64,000 nucleotides of DNA from Pontibacter sp. SGAir0037 (GCF_005491705.1 NZ_CP028092.1:4340001-4404000), one strand, 5' to 3'. Positions 9,930 through 19,036 are shown, counted from the stretch's first letter. Made by a program: numbers and translations. The notes: generated from the sequence alone by a model not told the origin.

Positions 9930-10113
9930 GATTTTGAGAAATTTTATATTATATTGTCAATCAATGATATTATTGGAATGAATTTTGCTGCTCTAATTTT
10001 AGAAAAAGCATATCAATCTGCGCCAAAAATACGTTATTAAATTATACTATCTATAAGGTTTTGCGCGATTGTGTCTTTATCTTTATAGATATGAATTTAA
10101 CTTCCCGATTATC

Positions 10114-11346
10114 ATGAAAAATATAACTAAACTCACTATAGCGCCTGTACTTGCACTGCTGGCCGTAGGATGTTCAAGTCCTATTAACATGCAGACAAGT
10201 GAGTACGACGATATGTACTATAGTTCTTCCGACAGAACTGAATTTGTACAGCCGGAGGCACAGGCGTCTAACCAAAGCTATGACACGTATGCTTCAGATA
10301 ATGATTCGCAGGCATTGTCTGATTCGGAGGTACTGAACCCGGAATATTCTGATAACTATAACCTAGGAACCGAAAACTACTATGGAGACGAAGACTATTA
10401 TGACGGACGATCTTATTATGCGTCCCGCAGCAACAGTTTTTACAGGCCTAATTACTCTTTTATAGATTCCTACTGGGGTACGTCTTTTAGTGCCTTTAAT
10501 CCATACTATAGCAGAATGGGCTTTTACGATCCGTTCTACGACCCGTTCTACGATCCATTTTTCTATGATCCGTTTTACAGACCGTTCTATGGGCCTTACA
10601 GATCTGGCATTTCCATCAGCATTGGCATGGGCTGGGGCTGGGGAGGTGGCTGGGGAGGCTACGGCTACAACCCTTACAGACCTTACTATGGCGCAGGCCG
10701 CTGGGGATACAACAACTTCTATAATGGTTATTACCAAGGCTTCTACCAAGGCTATTATGCTAATGGAGGCCTTTTCGAAAGTCCGAGAAGAGTGCAGTAC
10801 GGCCCTCGTACTGCCAGAGGAGGAATGGCAGCACCTGCTTCAAGAAACCAAGGCAATGTAAGGCCTCAACGTACCCAGGCTACTACAGAGCGTGAGCAGC
10901 GTGTTGTAATTGGTCCTGATGGAAATACTATAAGGCCAAGCCGTTCGCAACGTAATGCCTTAGGAAACCAGGGAACTGTTGAAACACAGCCACAGGCTGC
11001 TCCGAAAGAGTCTATTTCCAACAGGCCTAACAGGGTGATAAGAGGCGGTACTGAAACATCTGTAAACCAGGCACAGCCACAACAGATAGAGCAGCGCCAG
11101 CAGGCTGCACCACAGCCACAAAGACAAGCCCGGCCACAACGTTCTTCTGGCGTACAGCAGCAAAGTACCCCTACCAGGACATACGAGCGCAGTACTCCAA
11201 CCAGAACCTACGAACAACGCAGCACTCCTACTCCTAGCAGAAGCTATGAGCAGAGAAGTGTACCAAGTACACCACAAAGAAGTACTCCTCCACCAAGTAA
11301 CAGCGGCGGCGGTGGCCGACCAGCAAGAGGAGGAAGAGGAAATTAA
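10114..11346 (+). CDS. Low-complexity Tyr/Phe/Gly- and Arg/Gln-rich lipoprotein
   Basis: A 410-residue predicted lipoprotein. I place the start at 10114, giving a compact signal with LAVGC and the lipid-bearing Cys at residue 20; a further in-frame ATG/GTG upstream gives a 15-residue hydrophilic extension that does not suit a signal peptide. The mature protein has three blocks: an acidic Ser/Tyr/Asp-rich stretch to about residue 105, a FYDP-repeat and Gly/Tyr/Trp-rich stretch at about 135-225, and a basic Gln/Arg/Pro/Thr tail with STPTRTYE repeats ending in GGGGRPARGGRGN. No family recognised. It lies 18 bp before an OmpP1/FadL gene and is probably co-transcribed with it. Confidence 0.78.
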   Translation: MKNITKLTIAPVLALLAVGCSSPINMQTSEYDDMYYSSSDRTEFVQPEAQASNQSYDTYASDNDSQALSDSEVLNPEYSDNYNLGTENYYGDEDYYDGRSYYASRSNSFYRPNYSFIDSYWGTSFSAFNPYYSRMGFYDPFYDPFYDPFFYDPFYRPFYGPYRSGISISIGMGWGWGGGWGGYGYNPYRPYYGAGRWGYNNFYNGYYQGFYQGYYANGGLFESPRRVQYGPRTARGGMAAPASRNQGNVRPQRTQATTEREQRVVIGPDGNTIRPSRSQRNALGNQGTVETQPQAAPKESISNRPNRVIRGGTETSVNQAQPQQIEQRQQAAPQPQRQARPQRSSGVQQQSTPTRTYERSTPTRTYEQRSTPTPSRSYEQRSVPSTPQRSTPPPSNSGGGGRPARGGRGN

Positions 11347-11364
11347 TAGTTAAGTTAAAATTTC

Positions 11365-12933
11365 ATGAAAGTAAGACATATTGTTTCTGCCAGCTTAGCC
11401 CTTGTGCTAGGCTGGAGCGGAACCGCTTTTGCCCAAACCGAGATGGATGCTTTGCGTTACTCCCGCTTAGGTATAACAGGTTCTGCACGTATTCAGGGTA
11501 TCGGAGGAGCTCAAACAGCATTAGGGGCCGATATTTCAACACTATCTGCGAACCCTGCCGGTTTGGGTATGTTCCGCCGCTCCGAAGTAAGTATAACACC
11601 AGGTTTTGGATCTATTGGCACCACTTCTATCGCAAATCGCTTTACAACATCGGATGAGAAAAATACAGTAAGCATCCCTCATGCGGGTATTGTCTTTTCA
11701 AGTCGGAAAGGTGATAACGAAGAAGGAGACTGGCGAGGTGCAAGCTTTGGGTTGAGTATATCCAGGCTGAACAATTACAACAATCAGATCAATTACAGAA
11801 ATACTGTTCGGCCGCCTGCAGATCCGAATGCAAATTATCATAACACTATTGTAGATTATTTTGCGGAACTGGCCAATAACAGGACCTTATTTGGTGGTGA
11901 AACCTTGGATGAAAGCCTGTATGAAAACTCAAACCAGTCGTACGAAGGTCTGGCATATAGAACATATCTGATTGATGTTTTCGAGGATGAACTGGGTGAA
12001 TATGCTGCCCCTCTTATGATCTCTAAAGATGTGGATGTGAAGCAGCGGGAAGAAATTATCAGCAGAGGTTCTCAGAGCCAGTTTGATATAGGAGTTGGTA
12101 CAAGTTATAAAGACAAATTATATTTAGGAGCCTCTATCGGCATTGTAACTGTTAATTTTTCTCAGAACCGAAGGTTTTATGAAACCGGATATTACGTTGA
12201 GAGTTATGATGAGAACGGGCAACCGCTTGGGCAAGGTAATTATAGTTTAACGCTTAACGACGAATTTACAACGCAGGGGACAGGTATAAACCTGAAGGTA
12301 GGGGCAATTTTCAGACCTGTGGATGCAGTTCGGTTAGGGGCTACCATTCAAACTCCAACAGCCTATACCTTTATTGATAGTTATTGGTCTTCTTTATCAG
12401 CAACGCATTATGATGGCGGTGTAGAGGAAGAAGCAACAACCCCTGGAGAGTATAATTATGCTCTGACAACTCCATTCAGGGCTACAGGTGGTATTGCTTT
12501 CTTTTTTAATAAGGTTGGCTTCGTTACCGCTGATATTGAGTATGTAAACTATGCGAACGCACGTTTTAATTCAACAAGTGGAGAATCTGCCTCTGTTTTT
12601 GCGGCAACTAACAGTAATATACAGCGCAACTTCAAATCAGGTGTAAATTATAAGCTTGGAGCTGAAGCCAGATATCAAGTGTTCCGATTCAGAGCAGGTT
12701 ATAATTCTTCTGCTGATCCTTATACTGCTAATACGTCTAACGAGTCAAGAATTAGCACCTATACTTTGGGCACAGGTATAAGGCTGCAGAATTTCTATAT
12801 TGATGCGGCTTACCTCAACAGCAGTACTACAAACTTCTACTCTCCTTACGTGTTTAGCGATGGAACAGGACCTGTAGTAGAAAACCAGGAAAGAATGAAT
12901 AATGTAGTCTTTACAGTAGGGTACAATTTCTAA
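11365..12933 (+). CDS. OmpP1/FadL-family outer-membrane transport protein
   Basis: A 522-residue outer-membrane beta-barrel with a Sec signal peptide cleaved after TAFA-Q. The segment from about residue 30 (RYSRLGITGSARIQGIGG, followed by LSANPAGLG) is the N-terminal hatch typical of the FadL/OmpP1 family, which moves hydrophobic compounds across the outer membrane. The rest alternates in a strand pattern and ends in an aromatic residue (VGYNF), as outer-membrane barrels do. The substrate is unknown. It follows the low-complexity lipoprotein by 18 bp and is ended by a hairpin at 12958-12990. Confidence 0.85.
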   Translation: MKVRHIVSASLALVLGWSGTAFAQTEMDALRYSRLGITGSARIQGIGGAQTALGADISTLSANPAGLGMFRRSEVSITPGFGSIGTTSIANRFTTSDEKNTVSIPHAGIVFSSRKGDNEEGDWRGASFGLSISRLNNYNNQINYRNTVRPPADPNANYHNTIVDYFAELANNRTLFGGETLDESLYENSNQSYEGLAYRTYLIDVFEDELGEYAAPLMISKDVDVKQREEIISRGSQSQFDIGVGTSYKDKLYLGASIGIVTVNFSQNRRFYETGYYVESYDENGQPLGQGNYSLTLNDEFTTQGTGINLKVGAIFRPVDAVRLGATIQTPTAYTFIDSYWSSLSATHYDGGVEEEATTPGEYNYALTTPFRATGGIAFFFNKVGFVTADIEYVNYANARFNSTSGESASVFAATNSNIQRNFKSGVNYKLGAEARYQVFRFRAGYNSSADPYTANTSNESRISTYTLGTGIRLQNFYIDAAYLNSSTTNFYSPYVFSDGTGPVVENQERMNNVVFTVGYNF

Positions 12934-12957
12934 ATTTTACATTCTGTTTTCAAAAGT

Positions 12958-12990
12958 AAAGGCGGCAGTCTCACCAGGGTTGCCGCCTTT
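12958..12990 (+). terminator. Intrinsic terminator after the OmpP1/FadL gene
   Basis: AAAGGCGGCA pairs with TGCCGCCTTT around a 13-nt loop, with a T-rich run (gcttttgttt) behind it. It begins 24 bp after the stop. Confidence 0.8.
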
Positions 12991-13107
12991 GCTTTTGTTT
13001 AAATTTTTACCTGACACAAAGCGCCATAGCTATAGTTTTAGCAATAGCTTATGGCGAAACCGCAAGAAACTGATATCTTTAGGATACTAAACTAAAAAAC
13101 CAATCTA

Positions 13108-15345
13108 ATGCATATTAAACTTAAAGCTAGTCTTTTGGTGGCTGCGCTTGTATGTTTTGCCTTTGTGGGAAAGGCACAGCAGAAAAAAGAAGTAACGCTG
13201 GAAGATATTTACCGCAAAGGTACTTTTTCGGCGAAGTCGGTTTATGGTGTAAACTGGATGAACGACGGACGCTACTACAGCTCACAGGTAGCCGACGAGC
13301 AAAACCGTGTAACAGACATTGTGCGCTACGATGTAACAACGGGCCAGCCTGTTAATACAATCATAGAAGGCGAAGACCTGAAACCGGCCGGAAGCAATAC
13401 ACCTATCCGGTTTAATAGCTATACCTTTAGCTCTGATGAGCAGAAGGTGCTTTTTGCCACAGAGCAGGAGCAGATCTATCGCCGCTCTTCTAAAGCCGAA
13501 TATTACGTGTACGATATCGCCTCTAAAAAGCTAACCAAGCTGAGCAACGGTGGCAAGCAAATGTATGCTACTTTTTCGCCGGATGCCAGGCGCGTTGCTT
13601 TTGCCCGCGAAAATAACATGTTCTTTGTAGATCTTGCCAGTATGCAGGAAACGCAAATTACAACCAATGGCAAGTTTAACGAGATTATTAACGGTTATGC
13701 GGATTGGGTATATGAAGAAGAGTTCAGCTTTGCCCAAGGCTTCCACTGGTCGCCAGACGGCTCCAAAATCGCTTTTTATACCTTCAACGAAAGCCGTGTG
13801 CCGGAATTTAACATGCAGATGTGGGGGGAACTCTATCCGCAGGACTATAAATTTAAGTATCCTAAAGCAGGTGAGGCCAATTCTGTCGTAACTGTTTCGG
13901 TTTATAACCTGGGCAACGGGCAAACCGTGAAAATGGAAACCGGCAGCGAAACAGACATGTATATACCGCGCATCAAGTGGACAAACGATAGCAACCTGCT
14001 GTCTGTCCAGCGGATGAACCGTTTGCAGAACACATTGGAAATTCTGCACGCCAATGCCACAACAGGTAAGGCAAACGTAGTGCTCAAAGAAACAGATAAA
14101 GCCTACATCGATATCACCGACGATCTGATTTACCTGAAAGACGGGAAGAACTTTATTCATTCTTCTGAAAAAGACGGCTTTAACCACCTGTACCTGTACA
14201 ATATAAACGGTAAGCTGGTGCGCCAGATTACGAAAGGTAACTGGGAGGTAAGCAACTTCATCGGGTTTGATGAAAAAAGTGATGTGCTCTACTACATGTC
14301 TACGGAGGTATCGCCGCTGGAACGGCACCTGTACAGTATCAGCAGCAAAGGCAAAAACAAAAAGCGCCTGACTACCGAGGCTGGTACACATAGCATTAAT
14401 ATGAGCCACGACTATAAGTACTACCTCAACTACTATTCTGCTGCCAATGTGCCTTCCACTGTTAGTTTACATACTGCAAAAGATGGCAAACTTGTAAAGG
14501 TGCTGGAAGATAACCAGAAGCTAAAGAGTACACTGGCGCAGTATAATATTGCCAGGCAGGAGTTCTTTACCATGAATACTTCTGATGGAACAAAGCTGAA
14601 CGGCTGGATGATTAAACCTACAGATTTCGATCCTAACAAAAAATACCCTGTGCTGATGTTCGTGTATGGCGGGCCTGGTTCGCAAACTGTTACCAACAGC
14701 TGGGGTGGCGCTAACTACCTGTGGTACCAGGTATTGGCAAGCAAGGGAGCCATTGTGGTAAGCGTAGATAACCGTGGTACTGGTGCAAGAGGCGCAGACT
14801 TTAAAAAAGTGACTTATGCCGATCTGGGTAAATATGAAATAGAAGATCAGGTTGAAGCGGCTAAGTGGCTGGGCAACCAGGCTTATGTAGACAAGAGCCG
14901 CATTGGCATCTGGGGGCACAGCTTCGGGGGGTACATGACACTGCTGGGCCTTACCAAGGGTAACGGTGTGTTCAGAGCCGGTATATCGGTAGCTCCGGTA
15001 ACAAACTGGCGCTTCTACGATAGCATCTACACCGAGCGCTATCTGAAAACACCTCAGGAAAACGCTTCAGGGTATGATGATAACTCTCCGCTGATGTTTG
15101 CTGACAAGCTGCAAGGCGATCTGCTGTTGATTCATGGCACAGGCGACGATAATGTGCATTTCCAAAATGCCGTAGCAATGCAGGATGCCTTGATCAGTGC
15201 CAACAAACAGTTCGAAAGCTTTTATTATCCAAACCGTAACCACGGTGTTGGTGGTGGTATCACCAGCTTGCACCGCTTTAAAATGATGACAGACTTTTTA
15301 GAGCGTAAGCTGATTAACCCAACTGCCGGGCAAAGCCAGTTATAA
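13108..15345 (+). CDS. Dipeptidyl peptidase IV (S9B family), exported
   Basis: A 745-residue serine peptidase with an N-terminal signal peptide (to about residue 23), a beta-propeller domain and a C-terminal alpha/beta hydrolase. The DWVYEEEF motif in the propeller provides the Glu pair that anchors the substrate N-terminus and is diagnostic of DPP IV. The catalytic triad reads S605 in GHSFGG, D680 in HGTGDDNVH and H712 in NRNHGVG. The nucleophile elbow differs from the usual GWSYGG. It should remove X-Pro dipeptides from peptides in the periplasm. It is transcribed alone and ends at a long inverted repeat. Confidence 0.93.
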   Translation: MHIKLKASLLVAALVCFAFVGKAQQKKEVTLEDIYRKGTFSAKSVYGVNWMNDGRYYSSQVADEQNRVTDIVRYDVTTGQPVNTIIEGEDLKPAGSNTPIRFNSYTFSSDEQKVLFATEQEQIYRRSSKAEYYVYDIASKKLTKLSNGGKQMYATFSPDARRVAFARENNMFFVDLASMQETQITTNGKFNEIINGYADWVYEEEFSFAQGFHWSPDGSKIAFYTFNESRVPEFNMQMWGELYPQDYKFKYPKAGEANSVVTVSVYNLGNGQTVKMETGSETDMYIPRIKWTNDSNLLSVQRMNRLQNTLEILHANATTGKANVVLKETDKAYIDITDDLIYLKDGKNFIHSSEKDGFNHLYLYNINGKLVRQITKGNWEVSNFIGFDEKSDVLYYMSTEVSPLERHLYSISSKGKNKKRLTTEAGTHSINMSHDYKYYLNYYSAANVPSTVSLHTAKDGKLVKVLEDNQKLKSTLAQYNIARQEFFTMNTSDGTKLNGWMIKPTDFDPNKKYPVLMFVYGGPGSQTVTNSWGGANYLWYQVLASKGAIVVSVDNRGTGARGADFKKVTYADLGKYEIEDQVEAAKWLGNQAYVDKSRIGIWGHSFGGYMTLLGLTKGNGVFRAGISVAPVTNWRFYDSIYTERYLKTPQENASGYDDNSPLMFADKLQGDLLLIHGTGDDNVHFQNAVAMQDALISANKQFESFYYPNRNHGVGGGITSLHRFKMMTDFLERKLINPTAGQSQL

Positions 15346-15357
15346 GAGGGAATGTGC

Positions 15358-15411
15358 TTTCACAAATCAAAAGGCCCGCCACTTACCTGGCGGGCCTTTT
15401 GATTTGTGAAA
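15358..15411. terminator. Bidirectional terminator between convergent genes
   Basis: Arms 15358-15381 and 15388-15411 are perfect 24-bp reverse complements around a 6-nt loop, with a G+C-rich core GGCCCGCCA followed by a TTTT run. It begins 12 bp after the DPP IV stop and ends 2 bp before the convergent acyloxyacyl hydrolase stop. Confidence 0.9.
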
Positions 15412-15413
15412 AG

Positions 15414-16517
15414 TTATTTTGTAAACGGAAGCCTGGAGCCTAAGCGAAACTCTACTACGTTTGCAGAGCCGCCATGTGCTTTTAAATCTATGGCGGTAAA
15501 AATATTGTTTGTAATAAGGTATTTTACTCCCAGGCGCTCATAATAAAAGGTTTCCACCTTGTACGGGCGGTACAGGTAAAGCCCTAAATGGGTTTCCAGT
15601 ATCAGCTTGCCCATCACAAGCTCATGCCCGATCATACCTCCTACACGACGGACATCGGGCAGGCTACTCTCCGGATCAAGCGTAGGGTCCTGGTTGCGTA
15701 CGGTATAAAGAGATTGATCGTGAAATCCTTCTATACCTGTAATCAGATTGCTTTTACGGTTCAGTTGTTTGCCAAAGGCAATAGAAAAAGAGCGTGCTGA
15801 ATACTTTTCGAGGTGTTCCGGAGACAGGCGTTTAACACCTATACTTCCGCTTATATCTATAAAAGTATGTGCTCGGAAAGGCTCCCGCTCTACCTGCGTG
15901 GTTGTGAAAAGAGGCAGCGTGTAATAATTTACGCCAACCGACAAAGTAGGAAGGTTTAGCCCCAGGTTAGGCTTTCGTCGTGCTCCGTTTGAATAATGAT
16001 GGAAACCAAGCCCGGCATTTAAAGAAAGGTTATGCCTGATCTTATAGTCATAATCCAGCCTTGCCTGCATCGTAGCATTTAGCCTGTTGCTAATGGTTTC
16101 ATTTTCCGGGTTGCGTTCAGCATCATACCTGTTCGTGAAGTAGGCTAAGCCCGTGCCTACTCTAAGATGAAGCTCGTGATGCTCGGACCTGTGAAAAGGT
16201 TTGCTGACATAGGGGCTAATGGCAAAAGAATGCCCCAGCGAAGGGTTATTGTAGTCAAACCAAAGCAGCGAAACGCCAAGCCGGGGGTAATTATAGTCCT
16301 GGTGCCACTCACTGGAGCCGGTAGTCTGTAGCTGGATGTTAATTTCTACTCCCTGCGGCTGCGTACCTCTTAAATTCTCCATACGCGGAGAATGAATCAG
16401 AAGAGCGGCGTGCTGGGAGCTGGCGCCAATTACAAAAGGCTTAGAGCTTTGCCCAAGGCTGGCGAAAGGGGTAAAGCAAAGTAAGGTAAAAAGGATGGCT
16501 ATTGATCTGGAAAACAT
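15414..16517 (-). CDS. PagL-like acyloxyacyl hydrolase (lipid A 3-O-deacylase family)
   Basis: A 367-residue outer-membrane barrel with a signal peptide ending near SLGQ. It carries the PagL active-site pattern His-x-Ser-Asn-Gly in HHYSNGA (about residues 175-181), followed by the NLGLN-type segment that supplies the remaining acidic residue in the family. PagL removes the 3-O-acyl chain from lipid A. The extra C-terminal barrel region makes it longer than classical PagL (about 170 residues), as is common in Bacteroidota members. Activity on lipid A is inferred from the family. Confidence 0.78.
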   Translation of the reverse strand: MFSRSIAILFTLLCFTPFASLGQSSKPFVIGASSQHAALLIHSPRMENLRGTQPQGVEINIQLQTTGSSEWHQDYNYPRLGVSLLWFDYNNPSLGHSFAISPYVSKPFHRSEHHELHLRVGTGLAYFTNRYDAERNPENETISNRLNATMQARLDYDYKIRHNLSLNAGLGFHHYSNGARRKPNLGLNLPTLSVGVNYYTLPLFTTTQVEREPFRAHTFIDISGSIGVKRLSPEHLEKYSARSFSIAFGKQLNRKSNLITGIEGFHDQSLYTVRNQDPTLDPESSLPDVRRVGGMIGHELVMGKLILETHLGLYLYRPYKVETFYYERLGVKYLITNNIFTAIDLKAHGGSANVVEFRLGSRLPFTK

Positions 16518-16752
16518 GCCTGTATAACTCCTTGGTAAGAATTAAATGGATTTTGCTGTGTTTACAGCTTGTTTTGCACAAAAATAGAACCAACCAGTCA
16601 GGATTAAAAGTTTCAGAGTATAGAACTTGCTAAAACATAGCACCTTTTATAAGAGCTGATAGGTAATACATAAATTGCTGACAGTCAATAACTGCGTGGA
16701 AGCACACAGCCAGTAGGCTGTAGTGCAGAAGTATATAGGCGGAGTAAAGGTG

Positions 16753-17874
16753 CTATAGTGCTCCGGGCCGGGCAATACTGTTATAGGCCCGGCGCGCATG
16801 GCCTAAAAGTCTGCTGCTGTTTCGGCCCAGGAAAAGTTGCCGGGTAAGTTCTGTTTTATTCAGCAGATAAGCACATAGCAGCGGCCCGATAATCCCCAGC
16901 GCAATATAAGGCAGAAAAGGAACCCGCTGCCCTGTAACCAGGTACACCAGGGTGTTGATCATGATGTGCAGGTACAGGATTGGCAACGTGTTTTGCCCGA
17001 CGTAAGAGAGGAATGGCTGCAGGGCTGTTCTACTTAGCAACATGGCCAGCATGAGTATGGTTAATGTAAAGATGGGCGGTACCAGAATATTCAGCAACGG
17101 ATCTGAAATTTTAGAAGCCCGCATGTCAACCTGAAGCTGGAACAGGCCTATGTCGCTCAAATAGAACAGCGTACAGCAAAAAGCCAGCAGTATACCCAGC
17201 AAAGGCAGGTACTTCCGGAAATCCTGATTAATGCTGTTGATGAATCTCTGGCTATAAAACCCGATGGCAAAATAAGTTAAGGCAATAAAGGCTACATTTA
17301 TGTTCCAGGGCAGCGAAAACCTGATGAAGTGATTCATAGCCATGCCGGCAACGTAAAAGGCAGCTATAGTACCAATTACCTGCAGCTCGTTTTTAGCTCT
17401 CATTCTGATCAGGGTAAAAAGCATAAGCGACAGGTACAGGCAGTTGATAAACCAGAACACTAAAAAGGGATCTCCCTTCATGGCTCTGCCGCCATAGAAA
17501 AGCAAGAATGTGGCTTTTAACTGCGGATATGTAATAAATATTTTGTCCAGCAGGTTAAAATTAGACAAGACTATGATAAACAGGAAGCCATAAGCAAAGT
17601 AAGGAACAAGCAGGTTAGACGTTCTTTTCTTTACAAACCTCCAGAGGTCTTGTTGCTGTGGCTGCTTGTAAAGCAAGCCGCTGAGAATAAAGAACGATGG
17701 CATACGAAACCAGGCAAACCATCCGATTATACCTGCACTTGTGGGGTGAGCATGAAAAATAACCACAAGTGCAATTACCACAGCTCTGCATACATCAAGG
17801 TAATGTAAGCGTTGGTTTTTGTCGGATGCTGAAATAGGCTTGCTTGTTTGGCAGATGCTTGAAGCTTGGTTCAT
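16753..17874 (-). CDS. Acyltransferase 3 family membrane protein
   Basis: A 373-residue protein with about ten membrane helices. The N-terminal LHYLDVCRAVVIALVVIFHAHP contains the D/R..H pattern of the acyltransferase-3 (OafA/NodX) family: an Arg just inside the first helix and a His near its end, followed by FRMPSFFILSGLL. Members move acetyl or other acyl groups onto surface sugars or lipids. It resembles the fucose 4-O-acetylase type. The target is unknown. The gene stands alone, in a gap that separates it from the sigma factor gene by about 290 bp. Confidence 0.82.
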   Translation of the reverse strand: MNQASSICQTSKPISASDKNQRLHYLDVCRAVVIALVVIFHAHPTSAGIIGWFAWFRMPSFFILSGLLYKQPQQQDLWRFVKKRTSNLLVPYFAYGFLFIIVLSNFNLLDKIFITYPQLKATFLLFYGGRAMKGDPFLVFWFINCLYLSLMLFTLIRMRAKNELQVIGTIAAFYVAGMAMNHFIRFSLPWNINVAFIALTYFAIGFYSQRFINSINQDFRKYLPLLGILLAFCCTLFYLSDIGLFQLQVDMRASKISDPLLNILVPPIFTLTILMLAMLLSRTALQPFLSYVGQNTLPILYLHIMINTLVYLVTGQRVPFLPYIALGIIGPLLCAYLLNKTELTRQLFLGRNSSRLLGHARRAYNSIARPGAL

Positions 17875-18164
17875 GAAATTTTCAAAGGAAAAGTTGGATG
17901 CTGTCCTTTTATACTATTTTAGAAAAATATGCTGCACCAGCAGGTATAATTTGTAAGTGAAAAGCATCTAATGAAGGGTGAACAGTATTTAAAATTTAGT
18001 AGCGTGATTTGTGAAGCTATAAAATATAGCTGTTCAGTAGTAAAAGCGCTTCTAAAAACAGGTAAGAAAAGCAGCAGAAGGTAGCTAGGAAAAAATTATA
18101 AAAGATTTTTTCCGGCAACAGGGTGATAATTCGTTATACAATCAGATTAACAGTAAAAAATCTT

Positions 18165-18728
18165 ATGCAGACAATGGCAAGCCCTGTAATGGCTGTAGAT
18201 ATGCGTGAGGCCCTGGTCCAGGATCGGGAGAAGACGCTGGAGAAAATATATGGCAAGGTATACCCGATGGTGCTTCATTATGTAAGGCAACATGCTGGCA
18301 CAGCTGATGATGCACAGGACCTGGTGCAGGAGGCTATTATCATTTTTTATGAAAAGGTAGTGCATGAGAAGCTGCAGCTTACAGCCTCGGCTACCACTTA
18401 CATAATGGCTATCTGTAAGAATATGTGGAGGCGTGAGCTGGAAAAGCGGAACCGCCGGCAGGAGCTTTCGCCGGAGCATTATGAACTGCTGAAAGATGTT
18501 ACCGGACAGGAAGAGCACCCTGAACACCAGCTCCACATGTTTGTCGAGCAACTGGGGGAGAAGTGCAGCAAAATGCTGGTTTCTTTTTACTACCTGGGGC
18601 AGCGCCTGGAGGAGATCGCAGCGCAGCTGCAGTATAGTTCGGTGCGTTCTGCCACTGTTCAGAAGTTCAAGTGCCTGGAGCGTTTGCGCAAATCTTTGGC
18701 AGCTTATACTATCAACCATTTCAGATAA
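18165..18728 (+). CDS. ECF-type RNA polymerase sigma factor
   Basis: About 187 residues from the ATG at 18165. Region 2 shows the core-binding and -10 recognition pattern (AQDLVQEAIIIFYEKV, YIMAICKNMWRREL). Region 4 is a helix-turn-helix (CSKMLVSFYYLGQRLEEIAAQL) with a second helix in SVRSATVQKFKCLERLRKSL. A GTG at 18123 would add 14 residues, and ATGs at 18174, 18189 and 18201 are also possible. ECF sigma factors respond to envelope or other stress. A tiny ORF, possibly its anti-sigma factor, follows 6 bp downstream. Confidence 0.85.
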   Translation: MQTMASPVMAVDMREALVQDREKTLEKIYGKVYPMVLHYVRQHAGTADDAQDLVQEAIIIFYEKVVHEKLQLTASATTYIMAICKNMWRRELEKRNRRQELSPEHYELLKDVTGQEEHPEHQLHMFVEQLGEKCSKMLVSFYYLGQRLEEIAAQLQYSSVRSATVQKFKCLERLRKSLAAYTINHFR

Positions 18729-18734
18729 TGAAGT

Positions 18735-18953
18735 ATGCGTCCTGAGCTGGAAGAAATAAAGGACCTGGAGAATTACCTGCAGGGCCACCTCTCTGCGGAG
18801 GAGGAGCTGGAGATAGAGATACGCCTGCTGTGGGACCAGGAGTGGAAACAGCAGGTGGCGCAGCAGCAGCTTTCCTATAGTGCCATACGAGAGGCAGGCA
18901 GAAAACATCTCCGGCAGGAACTACAGGCAATTCACAAGAGGTTGTTTAGGTAA
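18735..18953 (+). CDS. Small protein next to the sigma factor, possible minimal anti-sigma factor
   Basis: A 72-residue, strongly charged and helical protein starting 6 bp after the sigma factor stop, so surely co-expressed. The opening (IKDLENYLQGHLSAEEELEIE) resembles the N-terminal sigma-binding helices of Bacteroidota anti-sigma factors. There is no transmembrane segment or periplasmic domain, so if it inhibits the sigma factor it does so as a soluble protein. The role is inference from position and helical pattern; the ORF itself looks real from spacing and codon use. Confidence 0.65.
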   Translation: MRPELEEIKDLENYLQGHLSAEEELEIEIRLLWDQEWKQQVAQQQLSYSAIREAGRKHLRQELQAIHKRLFR

Positions 18954-19022
18954 AGGCTTACCCTTCCTGTAAATTCAAATTACTTATGTTACCAAAGTGA
19001 ACACACACCAAAAGGGAGTGTA

Positions 19023-19036
19023 GGCACACGTGTGCC
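19023..19036. promoter_or_regulatory. 14-bp perfect palindrome upstream of clpP
   Basis: GGCACACGTGTGCC is a perfect palindrome 31 bp before the clpP ATG and 69 bp after the small sigma-partner gene. Its position and symmetry suit an operator for a dimeric regulator, or the 5' leader of clpP. No regulator can be named. Confidence 0.5.

Noticed and set aside
10363..10749. A 128-codon minus-strand frame in the low-complexity lipoprotein gene
   Set aside because: Repeats of the FYDP-coding DNA read in antisense give a Val/Arg-rich string; not a gene.
13531..14409. A 292-codon open frame on the minus strand inside the DPP IV gene
   Set aside because: It lies wholly antisense to a gene with intact catalytic motifs; the translation is Phe/Val/Arg-rich without domains.
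18015..18029. GCTATA-AAA-TATAGC hairpin before the sigma factor
   Set aside because: AT-rich, short stem; such words are common in this sequence, so no function is claimed.
17971..18084. A 37-codon ORF with basic C-terminus upstream of the sigma factor
   Set aside because: Too short and without signal, conservation evidence or ribosome site; expected by chance in AT-rich DNA.
18147..18908. A 253-codon open frame antisense to the sigma factor and its partner
   Set aside because: It spans two real genes and their junction on the other strand; the translation is Leu/Gln-rich without motif.
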